Origin: Enchytraeus crypticus
Taxonomy: Eukaryota; Annelida; Clitellata; Enchytraeida; Enchytraeidae
Reading direction: 5' to 3'
NCBI GenBank assembly: GCA_905160935.1
Contig: CAJHZI010000195.1
Coordinates: 233,501 to 297,500 of the forward strand
Length of the DNA stretch: 64,000 nucleotides
Shown here: positions 1-11,700 of the stretch, in pieces
Position numbering within the stretch: the stretch's first letter is position 1
Layout: each line of letters starts with the position of its first letter
The notes under the pieces: generated by a model
Database searches by the model: none
Told to the model about the DNA's origin: nothing
What the model saw: only the letters and a program-made list of their open reading frames with translations
Position numbers and translations under genes: made by a program

Positions 1-353
1 AAGGAAAGATGGAAAAGGTAGGCTCTCACCTGCCTATGAAACAGCAAAATCAAATTTTCATTCTACACTATACGACAAGCAGTACACACCTGCAAATCTA
101 CTGCTGCACGCACGTGCTTGCAGCACACTAAGCACAGTTGTTCGTTTATTTCGTTATTTCCTTAACTTGAGCCTATAGAAGTTTTACCATTTTGCCATTT
201 GATAGGATATTAAAGTGTTATAATGAATAGAATGATAATGTTTTAATGAATCATAATAAACAGTTAAATATATTTTTAGTGGGTTTATCGTCAAGGTCAG
301 ACCGTTCAGACGATTGTAGCAATGATGGGACCAATACAGTTTTACCAAGATAA

Positions 354-510
354 AGACCAAGACAGTGGTCCGCAAGACCAAGACAGTGACCAGGAAGACC
401 AAGACTAAGACACTGACCCGCAAGACCAAGACCATGACTACGACACTGACACGCAAGACCAAGACCAAGACAGTGGCTCGAAAAACCAAAACCAAGACAG
501 CTAGTAAGCC
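354..510. repeat. AAGACCAAGACAGTGACC-type minisatellite
   Basis: A degenerate array of AAGACCAAGAC and CACTGAC blocks. The 128-aa ORF over it (TKTKT repeats) is not a gene. A related array in reverse orientation lies at 19560-19735. Confidence 0.8.
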
Positions 511-1094
511 TAAACTACTGTCTCGAGACTGTCATAATGCAAGACATGTTTTGGGCTCATCCCATCACTGGACTATAGTATATATGGCTTCTTTTCAAGA
601 TGTCGAACACAAATATATTCTAGCTATGGTCGAACCCGACCATCGCTGTGGTTTACCAACTGAGCAACCAATCAAAGCAAAAGTCAGACTATACCGAGTA
701 ATTGTCCAGTTCTCAATGATAAATACATGCCAAGTTTACTCATATATCTAAATATATTGAGTGCAGCATGAATACTCTTGCACGAAAGACATGCCATTGT
801 TCCACGGTCACATCCCACACAGGTCTGCTTTAATCTAAAAAAGATTTATTGGTATGCGGCTTTTGTTTAATTAACCATGCACAGATAAGATAATTTTAAC
901 AAAGAAATTTTCAACCGCAGTTAAGGCAGTACAAAATCATTTTCCTGGAAAATATTGTATTTCTTTAACAGTTTGTTGCCAAAATATACCAACAAACATT
1001 AGCAATATCTGTAAGCCATGTGCTACTTTAAAGTTGGTTCAGAAACTTTAGCATTTTGAAAAGCAAAAAAAACAATATTAATAAAACACCAACA

Positions 1095-1290
1095 GCATCA
1101 TCGTCATCTTCCCTTGGATCTCAGTTTATTGCTAGGGTCGTATTTTAGAAAATTTTGTCTCAATTTCTGAAGCCTAGGAGCTCATTAACCGAATGCTGTA
1201 TCTGAACTTGGTTTGGATCTTATAATACTATAGTTCTTAGTACGTTGTCACCTTTTACGACACGTGCAGTCTATCGTACACCAGCAGAAA
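1095..1290 (-). mobile_element. SINE-IV, diverged minus copy
   Basis: Reversed tail (CATCATCGTCATCTTCCC), middle (GAAGCCTAGGAGCTCATTAA) and head (ACGACACGTGCAGTCTATCG). Confidence 0.6.
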
Positions 1291-2465
1291 TATTTTATTC
1301 ATCACTAGACATGTACAATAGTATCATAAATTATCATTCATAGTATTCATACCATCATTTGAATAAATCGAAATAGCCCATAAATCAAATATTAATAAAC
1401 AAATAGGCCTATTCTAATTAAGATACTAAAAAGCGGTAAGTGTATAAAGTGTGCAATCATTTTATACATCATGTTATGTGAAAGTGACATATACTTTGTT
1501 TGCAATATCATGTGGCATGCCATAGATATATAACATTAGGCCTTGTTAACAGTTTCCTCATGCTCTAAGTGTGAGGGCCCATCACTTAATGCCCGAGTCC
1601 TAATCTGAGACATGTAGAAACGGATAAAGAAAATAGCAAAATTATGTTTGAAAAATTTAGACTGACTGACTGACTAGATTTAGGAATCAGATTCAGGATT
1701 CAAGACTTCCAAGTCAGTAACTGAGAAATATTCTATTGGAATTGCATTTCTAATTTCTATAATGATAAGTAGTTGTTTGCAAAAGTCACAAACTACAAAA
1801 GAAACTCAATTGCTATATTTTTTTGTTTTTGTATTCGTTGTTTTAAACCCAAAACACCGTTTAAAAGACATTTGTTTTAAAACAAGCTCACATCTCTAGT
1901 GGCGACTACGCGGAATATTATGAATTTCAACCAAATGAATTACAGTAAAGGTTTGCAGTTGTACACGACAGTGCAGGATTGCAAAAACAATAGCTAGCTT
2001 CGCTTACAGCCAACAACATAGTCATTTAAACGCTTGAAACTTGCCACTTCAAATGGCTGCGCATATGTATGATATGAAAGAGATTAGGTATCTGACCCAA
2101 TATCAGCATGGGCAGAGTTCAAATCCAGGAGTGGCCCTTCAGGTTATTCTTTCGAGAAATACTACGAATGGATATGGTTTGCCTCTTTCGTTTTAATTGC
2201 AAAATACGAAAGATGTAGGTCTAGATGAAAAAGCCACATGAAGTTTAATGTGATGGATTGATAAAGTGCAATAAATAAGATATTTTAGAAAAACATCACG
2301 TTATCATATTAAATTAGATAACTTCAATACAAGCATCTTACTTATAGGCCTATTGAAACGATTCCATTTTCACAAATATCATAATTAAGCTGCACTGCAG
2401 TGCCATGTGCATGGAATGGAGCCGTTGGGCTAATTTCTTAGCTTAGGCATCAGGCAATTTTATTT

Positions 2466-2566
2466 ACTAACTGCGGATCAGTAGGTGTGGTGTTCAAATC
2501 CTGGTCTCGCCCGTCACTGACATCACTTCCGAGTGAGGAAACTGACGTTAACCTTAGCTTTACCAA
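2466..2566 (+). mobile_element. SINE-I, 5'-truncated
   Basis: GCGGATCAGTAGGTGTGG, box B-like TGTTCAAATCC, and the family tail with GTGAGGAAACTGACG. Confidence 0.7.
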
Positions 2567-2796
2567 CTAAATAGAATAATTTTCATTTAATAAGTTCTCT
2601 TTAAAATGTACATCACTACTTTTTCACCGCACTACTTTATCAACTCGCTGCATAGTTATATTAAATTCTACTCCCATTCTGTGCATTGATGCCGGATTTA
2701 AATTTCAGATTAGTTAATCGTCCTGTTTCGTAAACAGTGAACGTTCACCAAATTTATGTGTTTATTTAATTCTTATCATAAATGTTAATGAACTTT

Positions 2797-2960
2797 CTCT
2801 CTCTCTCTCTCTCTCTCAGTGCACTGCCTACTGGCTGGTACGTCCATGGCATATAACGCCTCCACTCATCTCTGTCTTCTGTTTTCCTCTTCATATTAAC
2901 ATAAAAGTGGATTTTTAAATCATCCATCCATTATTCTTACCATTATTCTTGGGGGAATCT
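2797..2960 (-). mobile_element. LINE-B 3' end with (AG)n tail
   Basis: Plus strand shows (CT)n, then AGTGCACTGCCTACTGGC and the remnant down to CTTGGGGGAATCTGCTTATG. Reverse complement of the copies at 42.5 and 43.0 kb. Confidence 0.75.
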
Positions 2961-3129
2961 GCTTATGACGAGATGGTGCTCTATGATTTACCAGCTTTTA
3001 TAAATCTGACTCAATATTTCCAGCCATTTTTAATATAGGCTACTATACAACATAGTGATCATTTATAAAGTATTCACCAATTTAAAAATCAATCACAATG
3101 CAGTATAATTGTTCTAATTATGACATAGC

Positions 3130-3139
3130 CTTATATATG

Positions 3140-3187
<48 letters not shown>
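3130..3187. repeat. (TA)n tract
   Basis: Simple TA repeat. Confidence 0.95.
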
Positions 3188-3188
<1 letters not shown>

Positions 3189-4204
3189 CCTTATAGCTTT
3201 ATATATTATAGCATATAGGTAAAAGTAAAATAATAATAATATTAATAATAATTTATAGTCTCTATAAATGCTAGGCATTTTAAAATCTGAGCTAATAAAT
3301 TAAAATATTAAAATTCTATTAATTTACAAATACTAATAATTATTGTTCATAATAATATTAAAAGGAAGGGACGAAAATTTCACACTGACTGAAAAAAGGA
3401 CAATTAACATAGCCCTCTAATATAGGCAATAGGCTAATAAATCGAGTTTAGTTTAATATTATAAAATACGACAATAATAAGCAAGCTATGACAATAATTG
3501 ACAATAATAAGCTATATGACATTTGTACACATGATTATTTAATTCATATAGATAAAATTTTACTCTACACTATTAATGATATAATGATATTCGTACTGGT
3601 GAAATGTTACAGTATATTAATGTATACATAATTTAGCCATTATATTACATCAGGTTTAATCAATTGAAATATACCACACACAGCGAGAAAGCAGTCAGAC
3701 AGGCAACGAATAAAATGAATCTAATTGAAACACCGCAGTGAGAATTCTTGCAATAGTTTCAGGCAATAAACATAATCATATAGCAGGATGATAGACTGGA
3801 ACTGGGCAGATGGCACAGCCATTAACGGTAGCAGTTAGCAGTGGTTAAAATGGCAGGGACGAAGGGGAACTCAGTTCCCCTAGCCATCATTTTTTCTCAA
3901 GTGCATTTCCCTGTAAGATACCCGTATTAGATACTAGGAGATCTGTAAATACATTACAGGGGGCTCCGAAAAATTCTGACCGTTCCCCAGTACTCAACTC
4001 CCACTTTAACCACTGTTCGTACTGCATTACCTGCATTTCCTCTCAAAGAAACTCCATCAGATTAGATTGCAGCTCTGAATAAATTGAAATAATTTAAGCC
4101 TAAACTAACTCTCTTAAAAAGTAATAAGTCGAAGTTGAAGGACTATTACCTTCTCATTACCGTAATCTAGTTTGGATTTATATTGAGCTTATATTGAGGC
4201 AATA

Positions 4205-4513
4205 GTTCTTATTGAGGCAATACTTCTCCCGCGTTGTGTCCCGGTTGCTTGAAGAATTGACCAACCGGTGACTGCACGTGTCGTAGAAGGCGACTAAAGC
4301 ACTAAGATCCATACCAACGTCAGAAAGGGCTTTCGGTTGGTGAGCGCCTAGGCTCCAGAAATTGCTACAAAAATTTAAACGAATGGAAAAGTCTCAAATA
4401 GGAGATTGGCTGGTGGTGTGGTGTAATAGAGAGAGGATTTGAGACACTCTATTCGTACCCCGACCCTAGTTAAACTGGGATTCAAGGGAGGATGATGATG
4501 ACGACGATGATAG
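4205..4513 (+). mobile_element. SINE-IV, full-length copy
   Basis: Head GCGTTGTGTCCCGGTTGCTT, GTGTCGTAGAAGGCGACTAA, middle AGGGCTTTCGGTTGGTGAGC, then a 3' tail (GACCCTAGTTAAACTGGG plus (GAT)n) shared with LINE-A. The head has no clear tRNA B box; its origin is not recognised. Confidence 0.8.
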
Positions 4514-4637
4514 AGGCAATAGTCTCTGTCCATGCATTGAAGATAATCTCTTAAATTAATGGATGATCCTAACTAGTTTATTTATAGTGAAAGCTTAAAA
4601 CAGCTAATAATCATTTGCAAACATTTCCCAATTACTC

Positions 4638-4647
4638 TTTATTTATT
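4638..4647 (-). promoter_or_regulatory. Likely poly(A) signal of the PARP-like gene
   Basis: Read on the minus strand, two overlapping AATAAA hexamers (AATAAATAAA) lie about 180 nt downstream of the TGA at 4823. Placement fits a short 3' UTR; the cleavage site is not identifiable. Confidence 0.5.
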
Positions 4648-4822
4648 ATAATATATTACTTTATAATGCGAACATATTGATAGCATCATACCATAATTAG
4701 ACCATTTATAATAAATGATACTAACACACATTCATTAGCACACTTTACAACTACATTCAGAACAAGAACGTACACTGTCGATGGCCGTATGACAATAGCG
4801 AGCTATGACACTCAAGTTACAG

Positions 4823-5004
4823 TCACGTCATTAGACTGTCATAGTAAGCCATGACTGCGTCATCCAACTCGGCGTACTCTGTGACGTAGCGACGACACTC
4901 CTCCATGTTGCTACAACGAGTGATCTCGCTAAACTGCTGAGCTCGGCTTTCCATCACCTCCCTCACTGGGTCATCTCTCGACTCCAGTGCCTTCAGCTTG
5001 GCGA
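4823..5004 (-). CDS. PARP-like exon 9, C-terminus and stop
   Basis: Acceptor TGCTCTAG; residues 388-446, TGA at 4825-4823. The peptide is predicted helical and charged, ending [13 protein letters not shown]; no family recognised. Overlapping AATAAA signals lie about 180 nt downstream. Confidence 0.85.
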
Positions 5005-8000
5005 CTAGAGCAGAAAACAAACAGCTTATCGACTATGTCACAGAAAGAAAGCTCAACTATATATATATAATATATGTAAATTATTATTAATATATTGACT
5101 GATGATATGGTGTGGTACAGGGAGGACTGGGGAAAGTCTATTCGCATCCCGACCCTGGTTAAACTGGGATTTAAGGGAAGATGATGATGATGATATTATT
5201 ATTACATACTATAAATTATATAAGAGAAATAAACAGCTGATCAGCCATATTGTAATATGGTATAAAATCCGGATTGTTTGAAGAATAGACCAAACTGTGA
5301 CTGAAAGTGTCGTAGAAGGCGACTAAAGCATTAAGATCCAAACCAACGTCGGAAAGGGCATTTGGTTGATGGGCGCCTAGGCTCCAGAGATTGCTACTAA
5401 ATTAAATTTTATAAAACGAATGGAAGAGATTATAGGGGATTGACTGATAATAATAATAATAATAATAATAATATAATAACACGCATTATAGCGAAATGAT
5501 CAACTATGTTGATATCTATCACTTTTAATACCACATGTTTAAACCGTTAGGCAATTTATTCCATTTTCCGTATAACCAGTCCAGAGAATGTCCGAGATTT
5601 TACTCTCAGATCAGCGCGGCTGAGATTCGAACCCACGAGAGTTCGATTCATCTCAGGATCAGTCATTTAAAACTTCATGACGTTATCTACACCCTGAACC
5701 ATTGCACTATTGAGACATTCTATCGTTATCTTATATCGTTATATATTATTATTTATAATTATTATTATTATATCGTTATGATGATATGATATAAGACAGA
5801 GAGGAGTGGAGAAGATCTATTCGTATCCAAATCCTAGTTAAACTGGGATTAAACATAACATAACATAACGGCACACTGGGTCAGGAAGCACAGATGCTTG
5901 TTTAAGACCCATTTCCTCCTTCCTCTCCATGGTTATTAGTAATCGTTGCCTTTGATGGCGCATCAATTGCAGCCGGCGCGGATTTAAGAATAACCTTCCA
6001 ACACCTTGGAATTTTTTCCTTCCTAAGCTTTTACCAACACTCGGTCTTCCAAGGTGGTCACCCACAAAGTACTAACCGAGGTCGATGCAGCTTAACTTCG
6101 ATAATTGACGCGCAACTAAACCAAGTGCGCTAATCCCGCCGTCTAAAATCTAGGATTAATTAATCCTAGATTAACTGGGATGATGATGATGATGATTAAA
6201 GATAAAACATTAAGTGGGCATAATACAATAGGACAGTAAGGATAATAAGCCTCCAAGGGCTCAATAAATCCAGCCTTGTAGACTGTGTCGAGTAGAACAT
6301 GATCTTACTAATTGAATGATGAACCGGACATCCGCTTCTACAATACATTTTCTTGAAATCTACGATCATATCCTTCATATCATCATCTGTCACGGTTCCT
6401 TTGATAGACAGCTGCGAGGCAAACAGGTACAGACATGCTAAACCAGATAAGAATTGTTAAACAAAGAATCATGCAGAGAATCATAAAAAGAGGTAATTGT
6501 GAAAAGAGGTAATCATACAAAGAGGTAGTCATACATAGAGGTAGTCATGCAAAGACGTAGTCATACAAAGAGGGAGTCATACATAGAGGTAGTCATGCAG
6601 AGAGGTAGTCATACATAGAGGTAGTCATACATAGAGGTAGTCATGCAAAGAGGTAGTCATATAAAGAGGTAATCATACAAAGAGGTAATCATACAAAGAG
6701 GTAATCATACAAAGAGGTAATCATACAAAGAAGTACACCATACAGAGAGGTAACCATACAGAGAGGTAATCAAACAAAGAGGTAATCATACAAAGAGGTA
6801 GTCATACAAAGAGGTAATCATACAAAGAGGTAGTCATGCAAAGAGGTAGTCATGCAAAGAGGTAGTCATGCAGAGAGGTAGTCATACATAGAGGTAGTCA
6901 TGCAAAGAGGTAGTCATGCAAAGAGGTAACCATACAAAGAGATACTCACTCATACAAAGAGATAATCATACAAAGAGGTAACCATACAAAGAGGTAGTCA
7001 TACAAAGAGGTAATCATACAAAGAGGTAATCATACAAAGCGGTAATCATACAAAGCGGTAATCATACAAAGAGGTAACCATACAAAGAGGTAACCATACA
7101 AAGAGGTAGTCATACAAAGAGGTAGTCATACAAAGGGGTAGTCATACAAAGAGGTATCATACAAAGAGGTATTCATACAAATGGAAACTCACTCATACAA
7201 AGAGATAATCATACAAAGAGGTTATCATACAAAGAGGTAGTCATACAAAGTGGTAATCATACAACGAGGTAACCATACAAAGAGGTAATCATACAAAGAG
7301 GTAATCATACAAAGAGGTAACCAAACAAAGAGGTAGTAATACAAAGAGGTAACTATACAAAGAGGTAATCATACAAAGCAGTAACCATACATAGGGGTAA
7401 CCATACAAAGAGGTAATCATACAACGAACAATCTTATAAAAAATAAATCATAGTAAAAAATGTACCTAAAATCTTGTAGTAAAAATCTAATCGTAGAAGG
7501 AATTACATGAAAAAAGAATCATACTACAAAGAGAGAATTATTCCAAAAGAAGGCCGAGTAGAGATTCATATAAAAAAGGAAAAAACAGATACAAGATTAT
7601 AATAAGACAGAATCTTTGAAAGAGAAACTCACCAGAGCATATTATCATATAATAGAAAGAAGAATGAGAAAAATTAAATAAAAGGAGAGAATCATATTGG
7701 TATAATAGCTTCGTTAATAAACGATAGTGTTTTGGCCTTGTGATGCTTATTATTTGAGTACTTCATTGTATATTGCTTGTTTCACTGTAATTTCTGTAAC
7801 TTTAGTACAAAAAATAAAGTCCAGCAACCCATGTTGCATCCGGGTTGTTGAAGAATGAACCAGCCGTAGACTTTATGTGTTGTAAAAGGCGACAAAGAAC
7901 TAAGATGCAAATCAACGTCAGAAAGAGCACTCAGTTGAAGAGATCCTAGGCTCCAAAAATTCCTACATTTTCTGATTACGACCCTATTTAAACTTGGATT

Positions 8001-8372
8001 CAAGAGAAGATGATGATGATGCCGTTGTTTAGAGATGCTTTTTCATGGTATACTCTCTTACACATTAATGCTTAATAGAGTTCGTCATACCAATGCATCT
8101 CTATGAAAGAATCGTGCAGAGATAATCATGAAAGAGTACAGCATAATTCAAGAGTACAACTAGCCAACGCTGAACAATGAAACTTTTATCTTTAAAAACC
8201 TTAACAACGTCATTATGAAAGTAAAGAAAAACTTAGCCTCTCTCTTTTCTCTCTCTTAGTGCACTGCCTACTGGCAGGTCCATGGCATATAATGCCTCTG
8301 CTCTTCTCTGTCTTCCGCTTTCCACTTCATGTCCACATATGAGTGGATATGTAAATCGTCTAACATTCCTAA

Positions 8373-8408
<36 letters not shown>

Positions 8409-8530
8409 AATCATTCCTTGAAAAATACAAAGTAAAAATCCCTATTGAACTACTGACATACCAAATGATTGAGAGCTTCTGTCTGCACCTGAAGCATCGT
8501 CTCTGGATTATACTGAAACGTGACATACAG

Positions 8531-8588
<58 letters not shown>

Positions 8589-8625
8589 ATATATATATAT
8601 ATATAGATATATATACATATACATG

Positions 8626-8667
<42 letters not shown>

Positions 8668-8668
8668 C

Positions 8669-8725
<57 letters not shown>

Positions 8726-11700
8726 TTGATAAATTAAAATATAATTACATTAAAGATTTCATAGGTTTATTCATTGATGAATGAAAATTTCATTCTAGAC
8801 GTTGTTCTAAAAGAATATAATGATATTTTAATTAAATAATAATGCAAAGATTAATTGATGTTTGATGCATTAATGATGCAATTCAATAAAGATATGTGCT
8901 CAATCATGACAATTATATAAATGGTGTAATCAATTGTCGTATTAACATGCAACTCTAATTTGCGAATCATAATTAATCATGTGTGAAGATATAATGAAAA
9001 CTACACAAAAAGAAATCAAGCAAGGAAACAGCAATTGCAACTGTCATGTGTGTAACTATACAAAAGAAAAAAATTAACAATGATGCATTCTTCAAAGATT
9101 AATTATAATTATCACATTTACATTAATGATGCAAGAAACAAAGCCATTCATGATGTGATTAAATTTTGATGTAACCTCATAAAACAAAATAATGATAATC
9201 TGTATTAATTATAATGTAAAAGCTTGATGACCTAACTAAGTAATGATGCAATTCAGATTAATCAATGTTTTACAGAAATGAACTGTTTAGCATACCTTGG
9301 GAGCTGAAGTCATAGCAGAGAGAGAGTTACTGGCTGAGCCTAAACTGCCGCTTGCTAGCACAGAACAATAAATCATTAAAACTTTTGTCAATTACACATT
9401 ACATAGAAATGCATATAAATGCTATAAGAAGTAGAAGGAAAAACTAGATAGGACACAGTCTTAGGGAAGATAGAAAAGAGGTTATAGTAGGAAGAATTCT
9501 AAGAGGAGATAGAAAAGAGGTTATAGTAGGAAGAATTCTAAGGGGAGATAGAAAAGAGGTTATAGTAGGAAGAATTCTAAGAGGAGATAGAAAAGAGGTT
9601 ATAGTAGGAAGAATTCTAAGGGGAGATAGAAGAACTCCTTGGAGTGAAAAAAAAAAAAAAAAAGGTAAGTTGGCTAGGACATATGATAAGATTACCCGAA
9701 AACACACCAATAAGGAAAGCTCGTAAACTCTGATTAACAAGTAATAAATTAAGGATGGGTGTGAGAAATAAGCATAATTTAATAAGACAATATAATATAC
9801 ATTTAAGTTTAATAGATACTAAATTTAGTCTTTGCGGGTGGTGATGTATATGATCTCGCCATGGATCGTGATTGGTGGAGGAGGAAGGTTGTAAGAGACT
9901 ACTCTAGTGTCCACAAATAGACGCCATAATTAATAATATATATGAAATGTAGCTATCTGTGTATGAAATCTATGTAACGCTATGAAATCTATGTATACAT
10001 GTAGATTTCAATAGCTCTATGTAATCTCCATTTAAATATCCATTTTAAAGTATTAAATATTATATCAAATTATATTAATTACACTACTTAATATAGTTAA
10101 TAGCTAACAAATCTCTATAATTTTTCAAAATTTTAGGCCGAAATATTGCAAGACAGATACAATAGCGAACATCTGAAAATTAATAGATTAAGTTCTAAAA
10201 TCTAATTAAATATTAAATAAATAATACCTAAATTTTAAATATCTAGAGCTATTAAATGTTCTATTCTCGTATTAGAAAACTAAAACACAAATTTTACCAG
10301 GTAGGGCCTTTCGAGGTCGCGAAGGAAAGACTTTAACTTTAGCATCGGCAGCCTTCTTACAAATTTTCGAATCAGAATCACTAGAATCGTCTGACACAGC
10401 GCCATCGGAGCCAGAATTAGAGTCAGAGTCGGACCCACTGCAATCCCCTGGCAATGCATCCTCCAAATCGCTCGCTGAATCACTTATCCGACTGGATGCA
10501 CCACTGGAACCTTCCTCAGCAGCTCTACTCTGATTGGCTGGAACTTTAATCTGGATTCCTTTAGAATCTGAGTCGCCATGGATAGATTGGTAGTATATAA
10601 CATACTCGATGAGGGCCCTTCGTCTGTCATATATGACATATTCTACGTGGTCGTGCGGCTTACCCTACAAGTTATAAGACTATCATTATCACTACCACTA
10701 TAATTACTTATGATAACCATTATTCTTTTCACTTAAGTTCACATTTAGTTTGTGCTTTACTTGTTGCATGTGTTAGATTGTCTGTGTTGTTTGTGATATT
10801 TACAGGGTGGTATGATCCTTTTCGGTGTTTTTATTAAATAAATAAATAATTAATTAACTTTTATTAGATTTGCCCATTTAGCCTCCACATATAATACATT
10901 TCATGTAGGGCTGGTAACGATAGAAAATTTTTACTAGTTAACTTTTTAAAAATTAACGATGAATTAATCAATAATTTTAGTTAAATTTTCACATATTTAA
11001 TAATTTTATTGCTGTATGTTCGATCAATATGATAAGCAAATGGCTTATGGAAAATCATTCAGAAATGTTTTCAGTTGAATACTCTACCGTCATTAATTAT
11101 ATAATGCTCTGTTTCATTATACATGCATTTCCTCTATATTATAATTATCTAATGAAGGAAACATCTGAATTACTTTTATCACTAAAACCTAAATGCCATG
11201 TATCTTTTTATTTAATAAAACTATAAAAGATGTGAGTCATTTAGGTTTAACAACTATTAATCCTCTCAGTAACTGCAATAAAAATTAAATAAATGGCAGA
11301 TATTGGATACTATAAAATATTATAACGCTGTATACTACAAGAGCCATTCTAGACAAGCTCGAAGTAGCGCAATATAACTCAGCAAATTATCTGAATTCAT
11401 GCTAACAACCTAATGCGATGAAATGGCATAATAAAGAAGTAATTAGCATATACCTTGACAGAATCATAATAAATTCTCTTTCCATTAACAAAGTCCTTCA
11501 CAGGCTCTCTGACATTGTTTCTGTCATGTTGTCCATCTGGATACTCCTATTAGTAAATCAATCAAACAATAACTAATCAACCAAAAAATAAATGAATGAA
11601 TCAACCAATAAATAAACTAACCAATCAATCAACAAATTAACTAAAGCAACCATTCAATCTATCAATCATATCAATTGATTAATTTATTAGTCATGAATCA

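Larger units (their letters stand above)
1..4637. other. Gene-free left flank
   Basis: Holds one minisatellite, SINE-IV copies at both ends, a SINE-I and a LINE-B end, and a (TA)n tract. Nothing recognised at 520-1090, 1300-2400, 2970-3120 and 3190-4200; these are AT-rich with short ORFs only. Confidence 0.6.
5263..6200 (+). mobile_element. SINE-IV copy broken by SINE-II and SINE3
   Basis: Head and middle at 5263-5450, tail at 5785-5850, terminal CTGGGATGATGATG at about 6174. A minus-strand SINE-II sits between 5462 and 5775, and a minus-strand SINE3 at 5852-6143. A separate SINE-IV/LINE-A tail lies just upstream at 5100-5195. Confidence 0.75.

Noticed and set aside
365-751. 128-aa TKTKT-repeat ORF
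   Set aside because: Translation of a minisatellite; the region beyond the array has no protein-like features.
6478-7432. CRISPR-like array
   Set aside because: The 16-bp units are contiguous with no unique spacers, and the host is an animal.
8233-8784. YIYIY ORFs
   Set aside because: Translated (TA)n microsatellite.
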